The notes beneath the pieces are model-generated. The model was not told the origin of the DNA. It searched no databases and worked only from the letters and a program-made list of their open reading frames with translations. The translations under genes and the position numbers were made by a program. Positions 25,668 to 33,838 of a stretch of 64,000 nucleotides of DNA are shown here, one piece after another. Position 1 is the stretch's first letter, and every line of letters starts with the position of its first letter. This stretch comes from Brachyspira pilosicoli (GTDB taxonomy: Bacteria; Spirochaetota; Brachyspiria; Brachyspirales; Brachyspiraceae), in NCBI RefSeq assembly GCF_008016535.1, contig NZ_SAXY01000029.1, forward strand, positions 1 to 64,000, written 5' to 3'.

Positions 25668-26915
25668 ATGAATATACATATACATACATTCGGCTGCAGA
25701 CTTAATCAATACGAAAGCGAAAAAATAGCATACGAATTAAAAAACATGGGAGCAAATATCACAACCCTAAAAGAAGCAGATGCTATAGCAATTAATACAT
25801 GCACAGTAACAAATGACAGCGATAAAAAATTAGTGTCATACTTAGAAAAATTGGAAGACATAAATCAAAAAAAAATATTTTTAATAGGATGCTATGTTTC
25901 AAAAAAAGGCTTTAGCACAGAAAATAAAAATATTATCACAATTAATAATGACCATAAAGAAGAAGCGGCACAAATTATATTTAATACTATACAAAAAGAT
26001 ACAAACAAAGAAATAAAATCTCCTATATTTTTCCCGCAGGAGCAAAGCAGAGCATATTTAAAAATACAAGATGGATGCGAAGTGTTTTGCAGTTATTGTA
26101 TAGTTTCGAGAGTTAGGGGCAAACATAAAAGCCTTGAACCAAATAAGATATATGAGGCTATAAAAATTGCTAATGATTATAATTATAAAGAAATAGTATT
26201 AACAGGGCTTAATTTAGGCTCTTATAACTTTAACCAGAAAATAAAATTTGCTGATATACTAAAAAATATATTAGAGCATTCTTCTAAATACGGCATTAGA
26301 ATAAGACTTTCATCTGTTGAACCGATTTATTTTGATGATGAGCTTATAAACCTTTTTAAAAATAAAGATGTATTATGTCCTCATGCACATATACCTCTGC
26401 AATCTGGAAGTAGTAAAATATTAAAACTAATGAACAGAAGATATACAAGAGAAGAATATTTAACTTCTATAGAAAAACTATATAAAGTTAATCCCAATAT
26501 GGCAATAAGCACAGATGTAATGGTGGGTTTTCCAGAAGAAGAAAATGATGATTTTAATGATACATACAATTTATGCGAAAAGTCAAAGTTTATAAAAATG
26601 CATGTGTTTAGATATTCAGACAGAGAAAATACCCCTTCATCAAAAATGCCGAATAAAATAGGATATAGAAAAAAATTAAAAAGAGCAAAACTTTTAAATG
26701 AATTAAACAACAAAATGAAAGATAATTATTATAATAATGCTTTGGGTAAAAAATTAGATGTTATAGTTGAAGAGGTTTTAGAAAACAACTATTACATAGG
26801 CACAAGCGGCGAATATTTAAAAGTAAAGTTCAAGAGTGATAAACTCTTAAATAAAAAAGAGCTAATAACAGTAAAATCTTTAAAATATGAAGATGATATT
26901 ATAATAGCAGAGTAA
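25668..26915 (+). CDS. mtaB: tRNA t6A37 methylthiotransferase
   Basis: This 415-residue enzyme adds a methylthio group to t6A at position 37 of tRNAs decoding ANN codons. The N-terminal UPF0004 domain has FGCRLNQYES, INTCTVT and LIGCYV (three cluster cysteines). The radical SAM motif is DGCEVFCSYCIVSRVRG, with LSSVEP and HIPLQSGSSKILKLMNRRY after it. A C-terminal TRAM-like domain ends the protein. GCRLNQYES is diagnostic of MtaB rather than MiaB or RimO. Divergent from ftsZ. Confidence 0.92.
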   Translation: MNIHIHTFGCRLNQYESEKIAYELKNMGANITTLKEADAIAINTCTVTNDSDKKLVSYLEKLEDINQKKIFLIGCYVSKKGFSTENKNIITINNDHKEEAAQIIFNTIQKDTNKEIKSPIFFPQEQSRAYLKIQDGCEVFCSYCIVSRVRGKHKSLEPNKIYEAIKIANDYNYKEIVLTGLNLGSYNFNQKIKFADILKNILEHSSKYGIRIRLSSVEPIYFDDELINLFKNKDVLCPHAHIPLQSGSSKILKLMNRRYTREEYLTSIEKLYKVNPNMAISTDVMVGFPEEENDDFNDTYNLCEKSKFIKMHVFRYSDRENTPSSKMPNKIGYRKKLKRAKLLNELNNKMKDNYYNNALGKKLDVIVEEVLENNYYIGTSGEYLKVKFKSDKLLNKKELITVKSLKYEDDIIIAE

Positions 26916-26934
26916 AATAATATAAAAAAACTTA

Positions 26935-27738
26935 TCAAGACATTTTTTTGATGTCATCGTCCATTTTCTTTTTCCAAAGGTCATAAATCTTTTTCTGTGA
27001 TTCTGCTTCTTCTGTTTCATTAAGATATATATTTATTCTTCTTAAAGCAGCTATTAAATTTAGAGCTATTTTCATATCGTCTAATCTTCTTTCTTTTAAT
27101 TCATATTTTGTTCTATGCTGTTCTGCTGCTGCTGATAGTAAAGATTTGGATAATCTCATAAGTTTCACCCTATAAATATATCCTTCCACATCAGGGCTTA
27201 ACTCTTTTATATAATTTTTGAAATCTATTATATTTTTTGATATTAAAGCAAAACGCCATTCTATCTCATAAAAATTTTGAAGCCATTTTGAGTTTTCACC
27301 ATAACAATACTTAAAAAAGTCTATAACATAACCAAATGAACATATAAACTTATATCTCCATTCATCATTAAGTTTATCTTTTAAATATTCATGTATATCC
27401 TCATTCAATGAAAGCGAATCATCAGAATGATTTCCCAAAGCCTCTTCAAGTAAAATAATGGCCTTGTTAATATATCTTCTTCCGTCATTAAGCTGATTTT
27501 CTGACCTTACATCTATAGAATCTATTGCCACATAACAAGAAGTTGCTATTAATGAAGAAGCATTAATATATAAAACTGCTAAATCTATCTTTTTATATGC
27601 TGCCAATAATTCATCATCTATAGTAGATATTTCTTTTTCTAACTTGCTTAATTTAGATTCTACAACAGAAAGCAAATCTTTATATTTATTTTGTCTTCTG
27701 AGACATTCAGCCTTAGCTACTTCACTTATTTTTGCCAT
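26935..27738 (-). CDS. helical protein of unknown function
   Basis: This 267-residue protein is soluble and almost all helical, with a coiled-coil start (LLSVVESKLSKLEKEISTID). It is rich in Tyr and charged residues. I recognise no motif. It follows the histidine kinase gene by 35 bp and is probably co-transcribed with it. A hairpin covers part of its SD (27748-27763). It could be an accessory or output partner of the kinase, but that rests only on position. Confidence 0.65.
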   Translation of the reverse strand: MAKISEVAKAECLRRQNKYKDLLSVVESKLSKLEKEISTIDDELLAAYKKIDLAVLYINASSLIATSCYVAIDSIDVRSENQLNDGRRYINKAIILLEEALGNHSDDSLSLNEDIHEYLKDKLNDEWRYKFICSFGYVIDFFKYCYGENSKWLQNFYEIEWRFALISKNIIDFKNYIKELSPDVEGYIYRVKLMRLSKSLLSAAAEQHRTKYELKERRLDDMKIALNLIAALRRINIYLNETEEAESQKKIYDLWKKKMDDDIKKMS

Positions 27739-27747
27739 AAAATTACT

Positions 27748-27763
27748 CCGATACTATTATCGG
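27748..27763 (-). promoter_or_regulatory. hairpin overlapping the SD of the 26935 gene
   Basis: On the minus strand ccgata and tatcgg pair perfectly across a 4-base loop. The last two G of the stem belong to the ggag SD that starts ~9 bases before the ATG. It has no T run, so a translational effect is more likely than termination. Confidence 0.45.
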
Positions 27764-27773
27764 AATATATTTA

Positions 27774-30170
27774 TCAATTATTTAAAACATTAGGAACTGT
27801 AATAGTAAAAGCTGTAGTTTCAAATGGAGTATTAATACTTTTTACATTCATACTTCCTCCATGTGCCTCTACTATTCTCTTCGATATAGCTAAGCCAATA
27901 CCAACCCCATGACTTTTTGTAGTGAAAAACAGCTTGAAAATATTTTCCATTATCTCTTCTGTAATATAAGAATTAGTGTTTTCTACTATTATATCCATCA
28001 TTGAATCATTATATAAATTATTGCTGAATAAAACACTTATAATAGCATATTTTTCATCTGATATAGCATCTATTGCATTAACAACCAAATTAAATATAAC
28101 CTCATTCATTCTATCATAATCCCAATATACAATATCTTTTTTACTAAAATTAAAAGCATAAAATTTAATATCTTTATTGCTTTTTTTTATGTACTCTTTA
28201 GATATGATAGTAATATATTTAATGATATCTTCTATTTTGATTTTTTCTGTTTCTAGATTAATACTTTTAGCAAATGATAAGTTCTTTCTAATATAATTTT
28301 CTAAATTTTCAACCTCATCAGCTATAATCTGAGCATACTTCTTAACATTCTCATCACTGCTAACTTTAACAAGTCTATTAGCAAACCCCGCAATAGGTAC
28401 AATAAAATTTCTCAAATTATGTGCCATAGAAGAACTCATCTCTCCTATAATAGCTAAACTCTTCATATCAAGTAAAGTCTTTTGTGCAGTTTTTAATGCA
28501 TTATTATTCTTTTCTAGTTCACTATAAAGTGATGAATACCCCAAAGCAACAGCAGCCTGCCTTCCAAACATCTTTAAATAATCTAAATCGTCATTAGGTA
28601 TAGGTTTATTATTAAAAGGATTATCAACTAATATCATACCTATACATCTAGTAGCATTCATTATTGGTATAATAGCAAAAGGATAATTGCCAAATAAATC
28701 CGTATATTGCCTTAATTGTTCAACTCTGTAATCTTCATCTATATTAGTAATATTAATAGTGTCATGCGTATTAAAAACCTCAAAAAATAACTCACAATTT
28801 TCATTATTAGGTATAACTGTATTAATAAATTGCTGGTTCAAATCCCAAGAAGCCTTAATACTATTCATATTAAAAGAAAGCATTATTTTTTCTCTCAAAG
28901 CATACTTATCTATATTTTTCATATCATTCCATATATAAGCAGCCTCTTCGCCGTCTTTAGGAGCTATACACATACGACCCCTAAATACATTAAACCCCTC
29001 ATCATAAAGAAAAGCAAATGCCCTATTAAAAGCAAAAACATCTCCTATTGTTGTAATAGTTAATAATAAAAACAATATATCATCTGTCTTTGAACGTTCT
29101 ACCAAAATATTACTCATATCATATAAAGTGTTTAAACGAGACATATGACGCATATTTTTTTCATTAGCCTTACTTAATTCCACTATATTAAAATATTCTG
29201 ACACCCTACTTGAAATGTTTAACAAAAGCGGCTCTAATAAACCTGCATCTTCATTGTCAAAATCGCCCAATGGATTAACTGCATCAGGAATTCTATCTAT
29301 TACTACAATATAAACATCAAAACCCTCTCTAATCATAACCTTATCAAATAGTACAGACCTGTTAATAATACCTGCAAACCTTTCAGCACATTCTGTCTTT
29401 GCTATATTATTAATAAAACTTTTTCCGTCTTTTATACAATTAGATATATGATTTTCCTTCTCAAAAACTGTACAATCAAAATTATCATCAAAACCATATT
29501 TAGATATAGTTTCAAATCTAGTATTATCATAGCTAAACATCATAAATGCCTTACGGGAACTGAATATATTTGCTATATCTTCTGAAATGCCTTTTAGATT
29601 AGAATCAAATTTGTCTATATCGCTTAATTTTATATAAAGCTCTCTAAGTAATTTTAATTGTTTATCTTTCTCTTTATATGTAACATTCTGTAAAACATTA
29701 TTGGCATATACTGCAAAATGACCTATTATATTAAGTAAATCTTCTAATATAGTTTTATAATACTCTCTTTTATCCTCTTTATTTCTAAAAGCAATCAAAC
29801 CTATAGGGTTATTATGCAAATAAATAGGCAAAACCATAAGTGAAGAATAATTATTAAAAACCTCATACTCACTTATATTTATATTATTGCCAACATATCT
29901 TTTTTGCTTATATAAAAGTTCTTCTATTCTGTTTTTTACTATAGGAAAATCAACCTTACAAACATAATATCTATCAATACCATATACTCCTCTAAGTATT
30001 AAATAGTCTCCTTTTGGAAAATAAACTTCTCCGCAATCAAATCCATAAAAAGTACAAACTTGTTCTAAAAAAAAATCTACAACCCTATCTATCTCATATG
30101 TGTTCTCCATATAGAGGAGCCCCATAGATAAGTCCCTAAAAAAAGTTTCTATAGATTTATTTTCTGACAT
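27774..30170 (-). CDS. sensor histidine kinase with GAF domains
   Basis: This 798-residue cytosolic protein has no membrane segment. Several GAF-type domains occupy ~1-545; segments such as LPIYLHNNPIGLIAFRNKED and FAIIPIMNATRCIGMILVDN are typical GAF strands. The kinase core follows: H-box EMSSSMAHNLRNFIVPI with His near 583, N-box NEVIFNLVVNAIDAISD, and G-box HGVGIGLAISKRIVEAHGG. It autophosphorylates on His in response to a cytosolic signal, presumably a small ligand. No response regulator lies beside it, so its partner is unknown. It lies between a GH13 gene 7 bp upstream and a helical-protein gene. Confidence 0.92.
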   Translation of the reverse strand: MSENKSIETFFRDLSMGLLYMENTYEIDRVVDFFLEQVCTFYGFDCGEVYFPKGDYLILRGVYGIDRYYVCKVDFPIVKNRIEELLYKQKRYVGNNINISEYEVFNNYSSLMVLPIYLHNNPIGLIAFRNKEDKREYYKTILEDLLNIIGHFAVYANNVLQNVTYKEKDKQLKLLRELYIKLSDIDKFDSNLKGISEDIANIFSSRKAFMMFSYDNTRFETISKYGFDDNFDCTVFEKENHISNCIKDGKSFINNIAKTECAERFAGIINRSVLFDKVMIREGFDVYIVVIDRIPDAVNPLGDFDNEDAGLLEPLLLNISSRVSEYFNIVELSKANEKNMRHMSRLNTLYDMSNILVERSKTDDILFLLLTITTIGDVFAFNRAFAFLYDEGFNVFRGRMCIAPKDGEEAAYIWNDMKNIDKYALREKIMLSFNMNSIKASWDLNQQFINTVIPNNENCELFFEVFNTHDTINITNIDEDYRVEQLRQYTDLFGNYPFAIIPIMNATRCIGMILVDNPFNNKPIPNDDLDYLKMFGRQAAVALGYSSLYSELEKNNNALKTAQKTLLDMKSLAIIGEMSSSMAHNLRNFIVPIAGFANRLVKVSSDENVKKYAQIIADEVENLENYIRKNLSFAKSINLETEKIKIEDIIKYITIISKEYIKKSNKDIKFYAFNFSKKDIVYWDYDRMNEVIFNLVVNAIDAISDEKYAIISVLFSNNLYNDSMMDIIVENTNSYITEEIMENIFKLFFTTKSHGVGIGLAISKRIVEAHGGSMNVKSINTPFETTAFTITVPNVLNN

Positions 30171-30176
30171 AAAAAA

Positions 30177-31547
30177 TTAACCTTCTAAATTATAACTAAT
30201 AGTCTTTACCACCTTAAATATCTTTAGCTGATACGGTAAAAACTCCACTACGCCGCTTTCAAAATTATTTACTCTATTATTAAATGATATATCTTCTATT
30301 ATATTGTATTTATCTATTTCTAAAGTTTCTTTATCTTCACTTGTGTTAATTACTATTAAAACAACATCTTTTTCATCTAAACTATATTTATAAAAACGCT
30401 TTAGAGGATTTTTTTTCTCTTCTTTAGCCTCTTCTATATTCTCATTATTATTTTGATTGTTTTCATCTTGTGAGTTTTCTAATTTTTTCTTAAGCTCTTC
30501 AATTAGCTTTTTCTCCTGCAAATCAATAGAAACTATTTTACCGCAATTAGCAAGTATATCATTACTTTTTATATAATCACTAATATTTTTTATAAACTCA
30601 CTTAAATCATAGCTAATTTTTTCTAACTCATTTCCTTTAACCACATCGCATCTATTATAAAAACCGTATTCATCGCCTAAAGTTATCATCCACATATCGC
30701 AAACCATGGCAGTAAACAAAAATCTCTGCATCACTTCCCATATATTACCATTATATTCATTAATAAGTCTTAAAGTATCATGATTACTAGGGAAAGCTAT
30801 TTGTTTAGACTTCTCTCTTGCCAAATCATACTGCTCTATAAACCATTCAGACTCATAATCCCACCACTTTGCACTGCTTGCCACATAATCAAATCCAGCC
30901 TCAATCAAAGATAATGTGTCTTCTGTAGAACAGCCCAAACTCTCAGCAAAAAATACTGTGTCTTTTTTATTAGTCTTAGCAATATCAATAAGATATATCC
31001 ATAAGTCTTTACTAACCTTGTATGCAGCATCGCATCTAAATCCGTCAAAACCTAAACTCAAATTATGAAGTATTAACTCTTTCCAATAGTTCCAAATAGG
31101 ATTATCACCATCTTCAGGCTTTTCATTGTTGAAGCTAGCCAAATCGCCCCATTCAATCCACACACCATTATCCCAAGCACCCGGAGATTTTAATTTGCCT
31201 TCATCATCTAATAAATACCAATCTAAATGCTCATCAACTAATACACTATCCTTCGAAGAATGATTGATAACTAAATCTATCATAACCTTAATATTATTTT
31301 TTTTACAATATTTCAAAAAATCTTTTAATTCTTTTTCAGCAATATTAGCCTCAGCACTTGAAAAGAAGTTTTCATTATATTTGTAATAATCTTTCGCAGC
31401 GTACAAACTACCGCTAAAGCCAGGATAAGTAATAGGGTTTATATAAATCCATTCAAAGCCCATGTTTTTAATTCTATCAATATGCTTATACCAGTTGGAG
31501 ATGTGCCCCAAAAGAGGAGGAAATAGATTGTAAATACAAGTCTTCAT
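30177..31547 (-). CDS. GH13 alpha-amylase-family glycosidase
   Basis: This 456-residue protein is without a signal peptide, so it acts on cytosolic glucan or maltodextrin. The four GH13 regions are seen: I in MIDLVINHSS, II in GFRCDAAYK (Asp nucleophile), III in FFAESLG (Glu acid/base), and IV in FPSNHDTLR. The barrel start MKTCIYNLFPPLLGHISNWYKHID, split at LFPPL, is complete. An Asn/Glu/Lys-rich insertion (~370-400) splits the C-terminal beta domain. Exact specificity cannot be told. It is followed within 7 bp by the GAF kinase, an unusual pairing. Confidence 0.86.
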   Translation of the reverse strand: MKTCIYNLFPPLLGHISNWYKHIDRIKNMGFEWIYINPITYPGFSGSLYAAKDYYKYNENFFSSAEANIAEKELKDFLKYCKKNNIKVMIDLVINHSSKDSVLVDEHLDWYLLDDEGKLKSPGAWDNGVWIEWGDLASFNNEKPEDGDNPIWNYWKELILHNLSLGFDGFRCDAAYKVSKDLWIYLIDIAKTNKKDTVFFAESLGCSTEDTLSLIEAGFDYVASSAKWWDYESEWFIEQYDLAREKSKQIAFPSNHDTLRLINEYNGNIWEVMQRFLFTAMVCDMWMITLGDEYGFYNRCDVVKGNELEKISYDLSEFIKNISDYIKSNDILANCGKIVSIDLQEKKLIEELKKKLENSQDENNQNNNENIEEAKEEKKNPLKRFYKYSLDEKDVVLIVINTSEDKETLEIDKYNIIEDISFNNRVNNFESGVVEFLPYQLKIFKVVKTISYNLEG

Positions 31548-31645
31548 GTATATATTATATAAAATTAATACAAAAATACAACTAATAATAATTATTTGTT
31601 TAGGAGTATATATTTTAATATTTATTTGAAATTATATTTTAAATA

Positions 31646-31684
31646 TAAAAAAGTGCCTGAAATATAATATCAGACACTTTTTTT
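31646..31684 (-). terminator. terminator of lipoprotein copy 3
   Basis: On the minus strand aagtgtctga and tcaggcactt form a 10-bp stem with one G-U pair, then a T run. The G-U pair exists only on this strand, which supports minus-strand function. Confidence 0.8.
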
Positions 31685-31701
31685 AATAAGCTAATTAACT
31701 A

Positions 31702-32112
31702 TTATTTTTTCACAATTGGAATAGGATTATCACTATCTATATCTAATAGCATAGAACCAGTTTTAGAATCAGTAAAAGTAAGAACAATTTTAATTGGTTG
31801 ACCTTCTTTTGAAAAAGTAGTTTTAAATACAGCATCTCCTTCTTTTATAACATTAGTTCCGCTTGCAGATACAGGTGCTCCTGTTTTGTCAAACAAATCA
31901 ATACTGCCATCTTGTTTTATTTCAATTACACGAACATTTGAAATTTTTTGATGCCATTCACCAACATATTGAGAATCTTTTAAAGGTGCTACTGGGTCTG
32001 TAGTGGTAGTGCCTGTAGGACCTGTAGGGGTAGTGTCTGTAGATTTGTTGTTACAAGACATTACAAAAAAGATTAATAATAGTGAAAAGATAGTTAATAA
32101 TTTTTTACTCAT
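31702..32112 (-). CDS. small lipoprotein, tandem paralogue 3
   Basis: This 136-residue lipoprotein starts MSKKLLTIFSLLLIFFVMSC (Cys20) and has a Thr/Pro/Gly-rich linker. One ~95-residue beta domain follows with the repeated core VIEIKQDGSIDLFDKTG, GDAVFKTTFS and DSKTGSML, ending IPIVKK. It is one of three tandem paralogues sharing near-identical signal peptides. The family is unknown to me; the motif style suggests a small beta-barrel binding domain. Has its own SD (aaggag) and terminator. Confidence 0.8.
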   Translation of the reverse strand: MSKKLLTIFSLLLIFFVMSCNNKSTDTTPTGPTGTTTTDPVAPLKDSQYVGEWHQKISNVRVIEIKQDGSIDLFDKTGAPVSASGTNVIKEGDAVFKTTFSKEGQPIKIVLTFTDSKTGSMLLDIDSDNPIPIVKK

Positions 32113-32139
32113 AATTGAATTCTCCTTATAATTTTAAAT

Positions 32140-32178
32140 ATAAAAAAGTGCCTGAAATATAATATCATACACTTTTTT
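32140..32178 (-). terminator. terminator of lipoprotein copy 2
   Basis: Same hairpin as after copies 1 and 3, slightly decayed (one arm reads tcatacactt). Confidence 0.7.
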
Positions 32179-32196
32179 TAATAAACTAATTAACTA

Positions 32197-32610
32197 TTAT
32201 TTTTTTACAACTGAAATAGTATAAGGCGGTTTTTCTTGGAATGTCATAGAACCAGTTGCGGCACTAGTAAAAGTAAAAACAATTTCAGCTGTTTGACCAT
32301 TTGCTGAAAAAACAGCTTTAAATACAGCATCTCCTTCTTTTATAGTAACATCAGTTCCGCTTGCAGATACAAGTACTTGTGTTTGGTCGAACAAATCAAT
32401 ACTGCCATCTTGTTTTATTTCACATACAATATCATTTGAAGTTTCTTCATACCATTTGCCTACATATTGAGAATCTTTCAAAGGTATGCTTGCTGGGTCT
32501 ATAGGGTCTGTATAGTCGGGCCCTGTAGAGTCTGTAGATTTGTTGTTACAAGACATTGCACAAAAAAAGATTAATAATAGTGAAAAGATAGTTAATAATT
32601 TTTTACTCAT
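32197..32610 (-). CDS. small lipoprotein, tandem paralogue 2
   Basis: This 137-residue paralogue has the same lipoprotein signal (with one inserted residue, FFCAMSC) and the same beta domain: CEIKQDGSIDLFDQTQ, GDAVFKAVFS and AATGSM. The C-terminus is the most diverged of the three (EKPPYTISVVKK). It keeps the conserved YVGKW start of the domain. About 498 bp separates equivalent positions of neighbouring copies, and the intergenic DNA is copied too. Confidence 0.8.
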   Translation of the reverse strand: MSKKLLTIFSLLLIFFCAMSCNNKSTDSTGPDYTDPIDPASIPLKDSQYVGKWYEETSNDIVCEIKQDGSIDLFDQTQVLVSASGTDVTIKEGDAVFKAVFSANGQTAEIVFTFTSAATGSMTFQEKPPYTISVVKK

Positions 32611-32638
32611 AATTGAATTCTCCTTATAATTTTAAATA

Positions 32639-32677
32639 TAAAAAAGTGCCTGAAATATAATATCAGACACTTTTTTT
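32639..32677 (-). terminator. terminator of lipoprotein copy 1
   Basis: Same 10-bp stem and T run as at 31646-31684. Confidence 0.8.
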
Positions 32678-32694
32678 AATAAACTAATCAATTA

Positions 32695-33105
32695 TTATTT
32701 TTTCACAATTGGAATATTATTCTCATTATTTAATAGCATAGAACCAGTTTTAGAATCAGTAAAAGTAAGAACAATTTCAGCTTTTTGACCTTCTTTTGAA
32801 AAAGTAGCTTTAAATACAGTATCTTTTTCTTTTATAACATCAGTTCCGCTTGAAGATCCAAATAGTTTTTGGTTATTGTCAAACAAATCAATACTGCCAT
32901 CTTGTTTTATTTCAATTACAGGAGCATTTGATTTTTCTCTATCCCATTTACCAACATATTGAGAATTTTTTAAAGGCGGTATTGGGGTCTCTGTAGGGGT
33001 AGTGCCTGTAGGACCTGTAGGGGTAGAGTCTGTAGATTTGTTGTTACAAGACATTGCAAAAAAGATTAATAATAGTGAAAATATAGTTAATAATTTTTTA
33101 CTCAT
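32695..33105 (-). CDS. small lipoprotein, tandem paralogue 1
   Basis: This 136-residue copy is closest to copy 3, sharing PVIEIKQDGSIDLFD and LTFTDSKTGSMLL. It differs by small changes such as a two-residue insertion near DNNQKLFGSSSG. It is the first copy in transcription order. The signal peptide and lipobox (FFAMSC) are intact, so all three copies should be exported and lipidated. A TATAAT lies ~65 bp upstream without a clear -35 box. Confidence 0.8.
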   Translation of the reverse strand: MSKKLLTIFSLLLIFFAMSCNNKSTDSTPTGPTGTTPTETPIPPLKNSQYVGKWDREKSNAPVIEIKQDGSIDLFDNNQKLFGSSSGTDVIKEKDTVFKATFSKEGQKAEIVLTFTDSKTGSMLLNNENNIPIVKK

Positions 33106-33219
33106 AATTGAATTCTCCTTATAATTTTCAATATTTACAAACTTATGATTATATTATAACATATAATACTAAAAATCAAAACTTAAATATAAAAAAATTA
33201 TATTTAAGAAATGTTTATT

Positions 33220-33537
33220 TCACAATTCAGGAGCATGGTCGCCCTTGTATTCTCCGTCTGGGTGTTTTGTGCATTTTAATGAGGTTAAAAGCCTTATCGT
33301 TTTATACTGATATCCGCAATATTTACAAGTATACATCTCTTTTTCTGTGCCTTCATAAAGCTTATGCCTATTTAAATAAGGTCCTTCCAAAGCTTTTTCA
33401 CATCTTTGTGATAATAGTTCATTTAAATTTTTAAAAGTTAAACCGCATCTTTCACAATAGAGAGTCTGCTTATTTTTAGACATAGATAAAATAAAAAAAA
33501 CAGATAAAAATAATAATAATAATAATTTTGTGTTCAT
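33220..33537 (-). CDS. exported two-zinc-finger-like small protein
   Basis: This 105-residue protein has an N-terminal signal or anchor (LLLLLFLSVFFILSM). The rest holds two related units. Unit one is LYCERCGLTF, then a Cys and later His. Unit two is YTCKYCGYQYKTIRLLTSLKC, cut here after TSLKC, then HPDGEYKGDH. Each has CxxCG, a downstream Cys and His, the ligand set of a zinc ribbon or finger, yet the protein is predicted to be outside the cytosol. I have the impression of a recurrent small family with the HPxGxxxGxH ending, but cannot confirm it. It is 3 bp downstream of another Cys-rich gene. Confidence 0.7.
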   Translation of the reverse strand: MNTKLLLLLFLSVFFILSMSKNKQTLYCERCGLTFKNLNELLSQRCEKALEGPYLNRHKLYEGTEKEMYTCKYCGYQYKTIRLLTSLKCTKHPDGEYKGDHAPEL

Positions 33538-33540
33538 AAA

Positions 33541-33822
33541 TTATTCTGATAAAATATCTTTATATTTAGAATCCTTAAACTCAATACAAGGCTTTGAGCT
33601 TAGCATATGTATAGCAGTGATGAGCGAATAGCTAATCCAAGCCTTTTTTTCATCAGGTTTAGAGGAGGAAGATTCATTTTTTTTAAGAAGCTCATTTAAT
33701 GACTTTGCTATATCATCAATATGCTCTTCAAAAAACTCCTCGCACTCATCACAAGTGTCCATTGTAGCCTGCCCTGCAACATCATCTATTTTCTTGCCGC
33801 ACCATACACAATTAACTGCCAT
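33541..33822 (-). CDS. small zinc-ribbon-like protein
   Basis: This ~93-residue protein begins MAVNCVWCGKKID with a second CxxC pair in MDTCDECEEFF: a four-Cys zinc-ribbon start. A helical remainder follows. The in-frame GTG at 33831 overlaps the aggag SD, so ATG 33822 is the better start. No signal peptide. It lies 17 bp after the propeller-like gene and just before the exported finger protein. Function unknown. Confidence 0.68.
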   Translation of the reverse strand: MAVNCVWCGKKIDDVAGQATMDTCDECEEFFEEHIDDIAKSLNELLKKNESSSSKPDEKKAWISYSLITAIHMLSSKPCIEFKDSKYKDILSE

Positions 33823-33838
33823 TATACACACACTCCTA

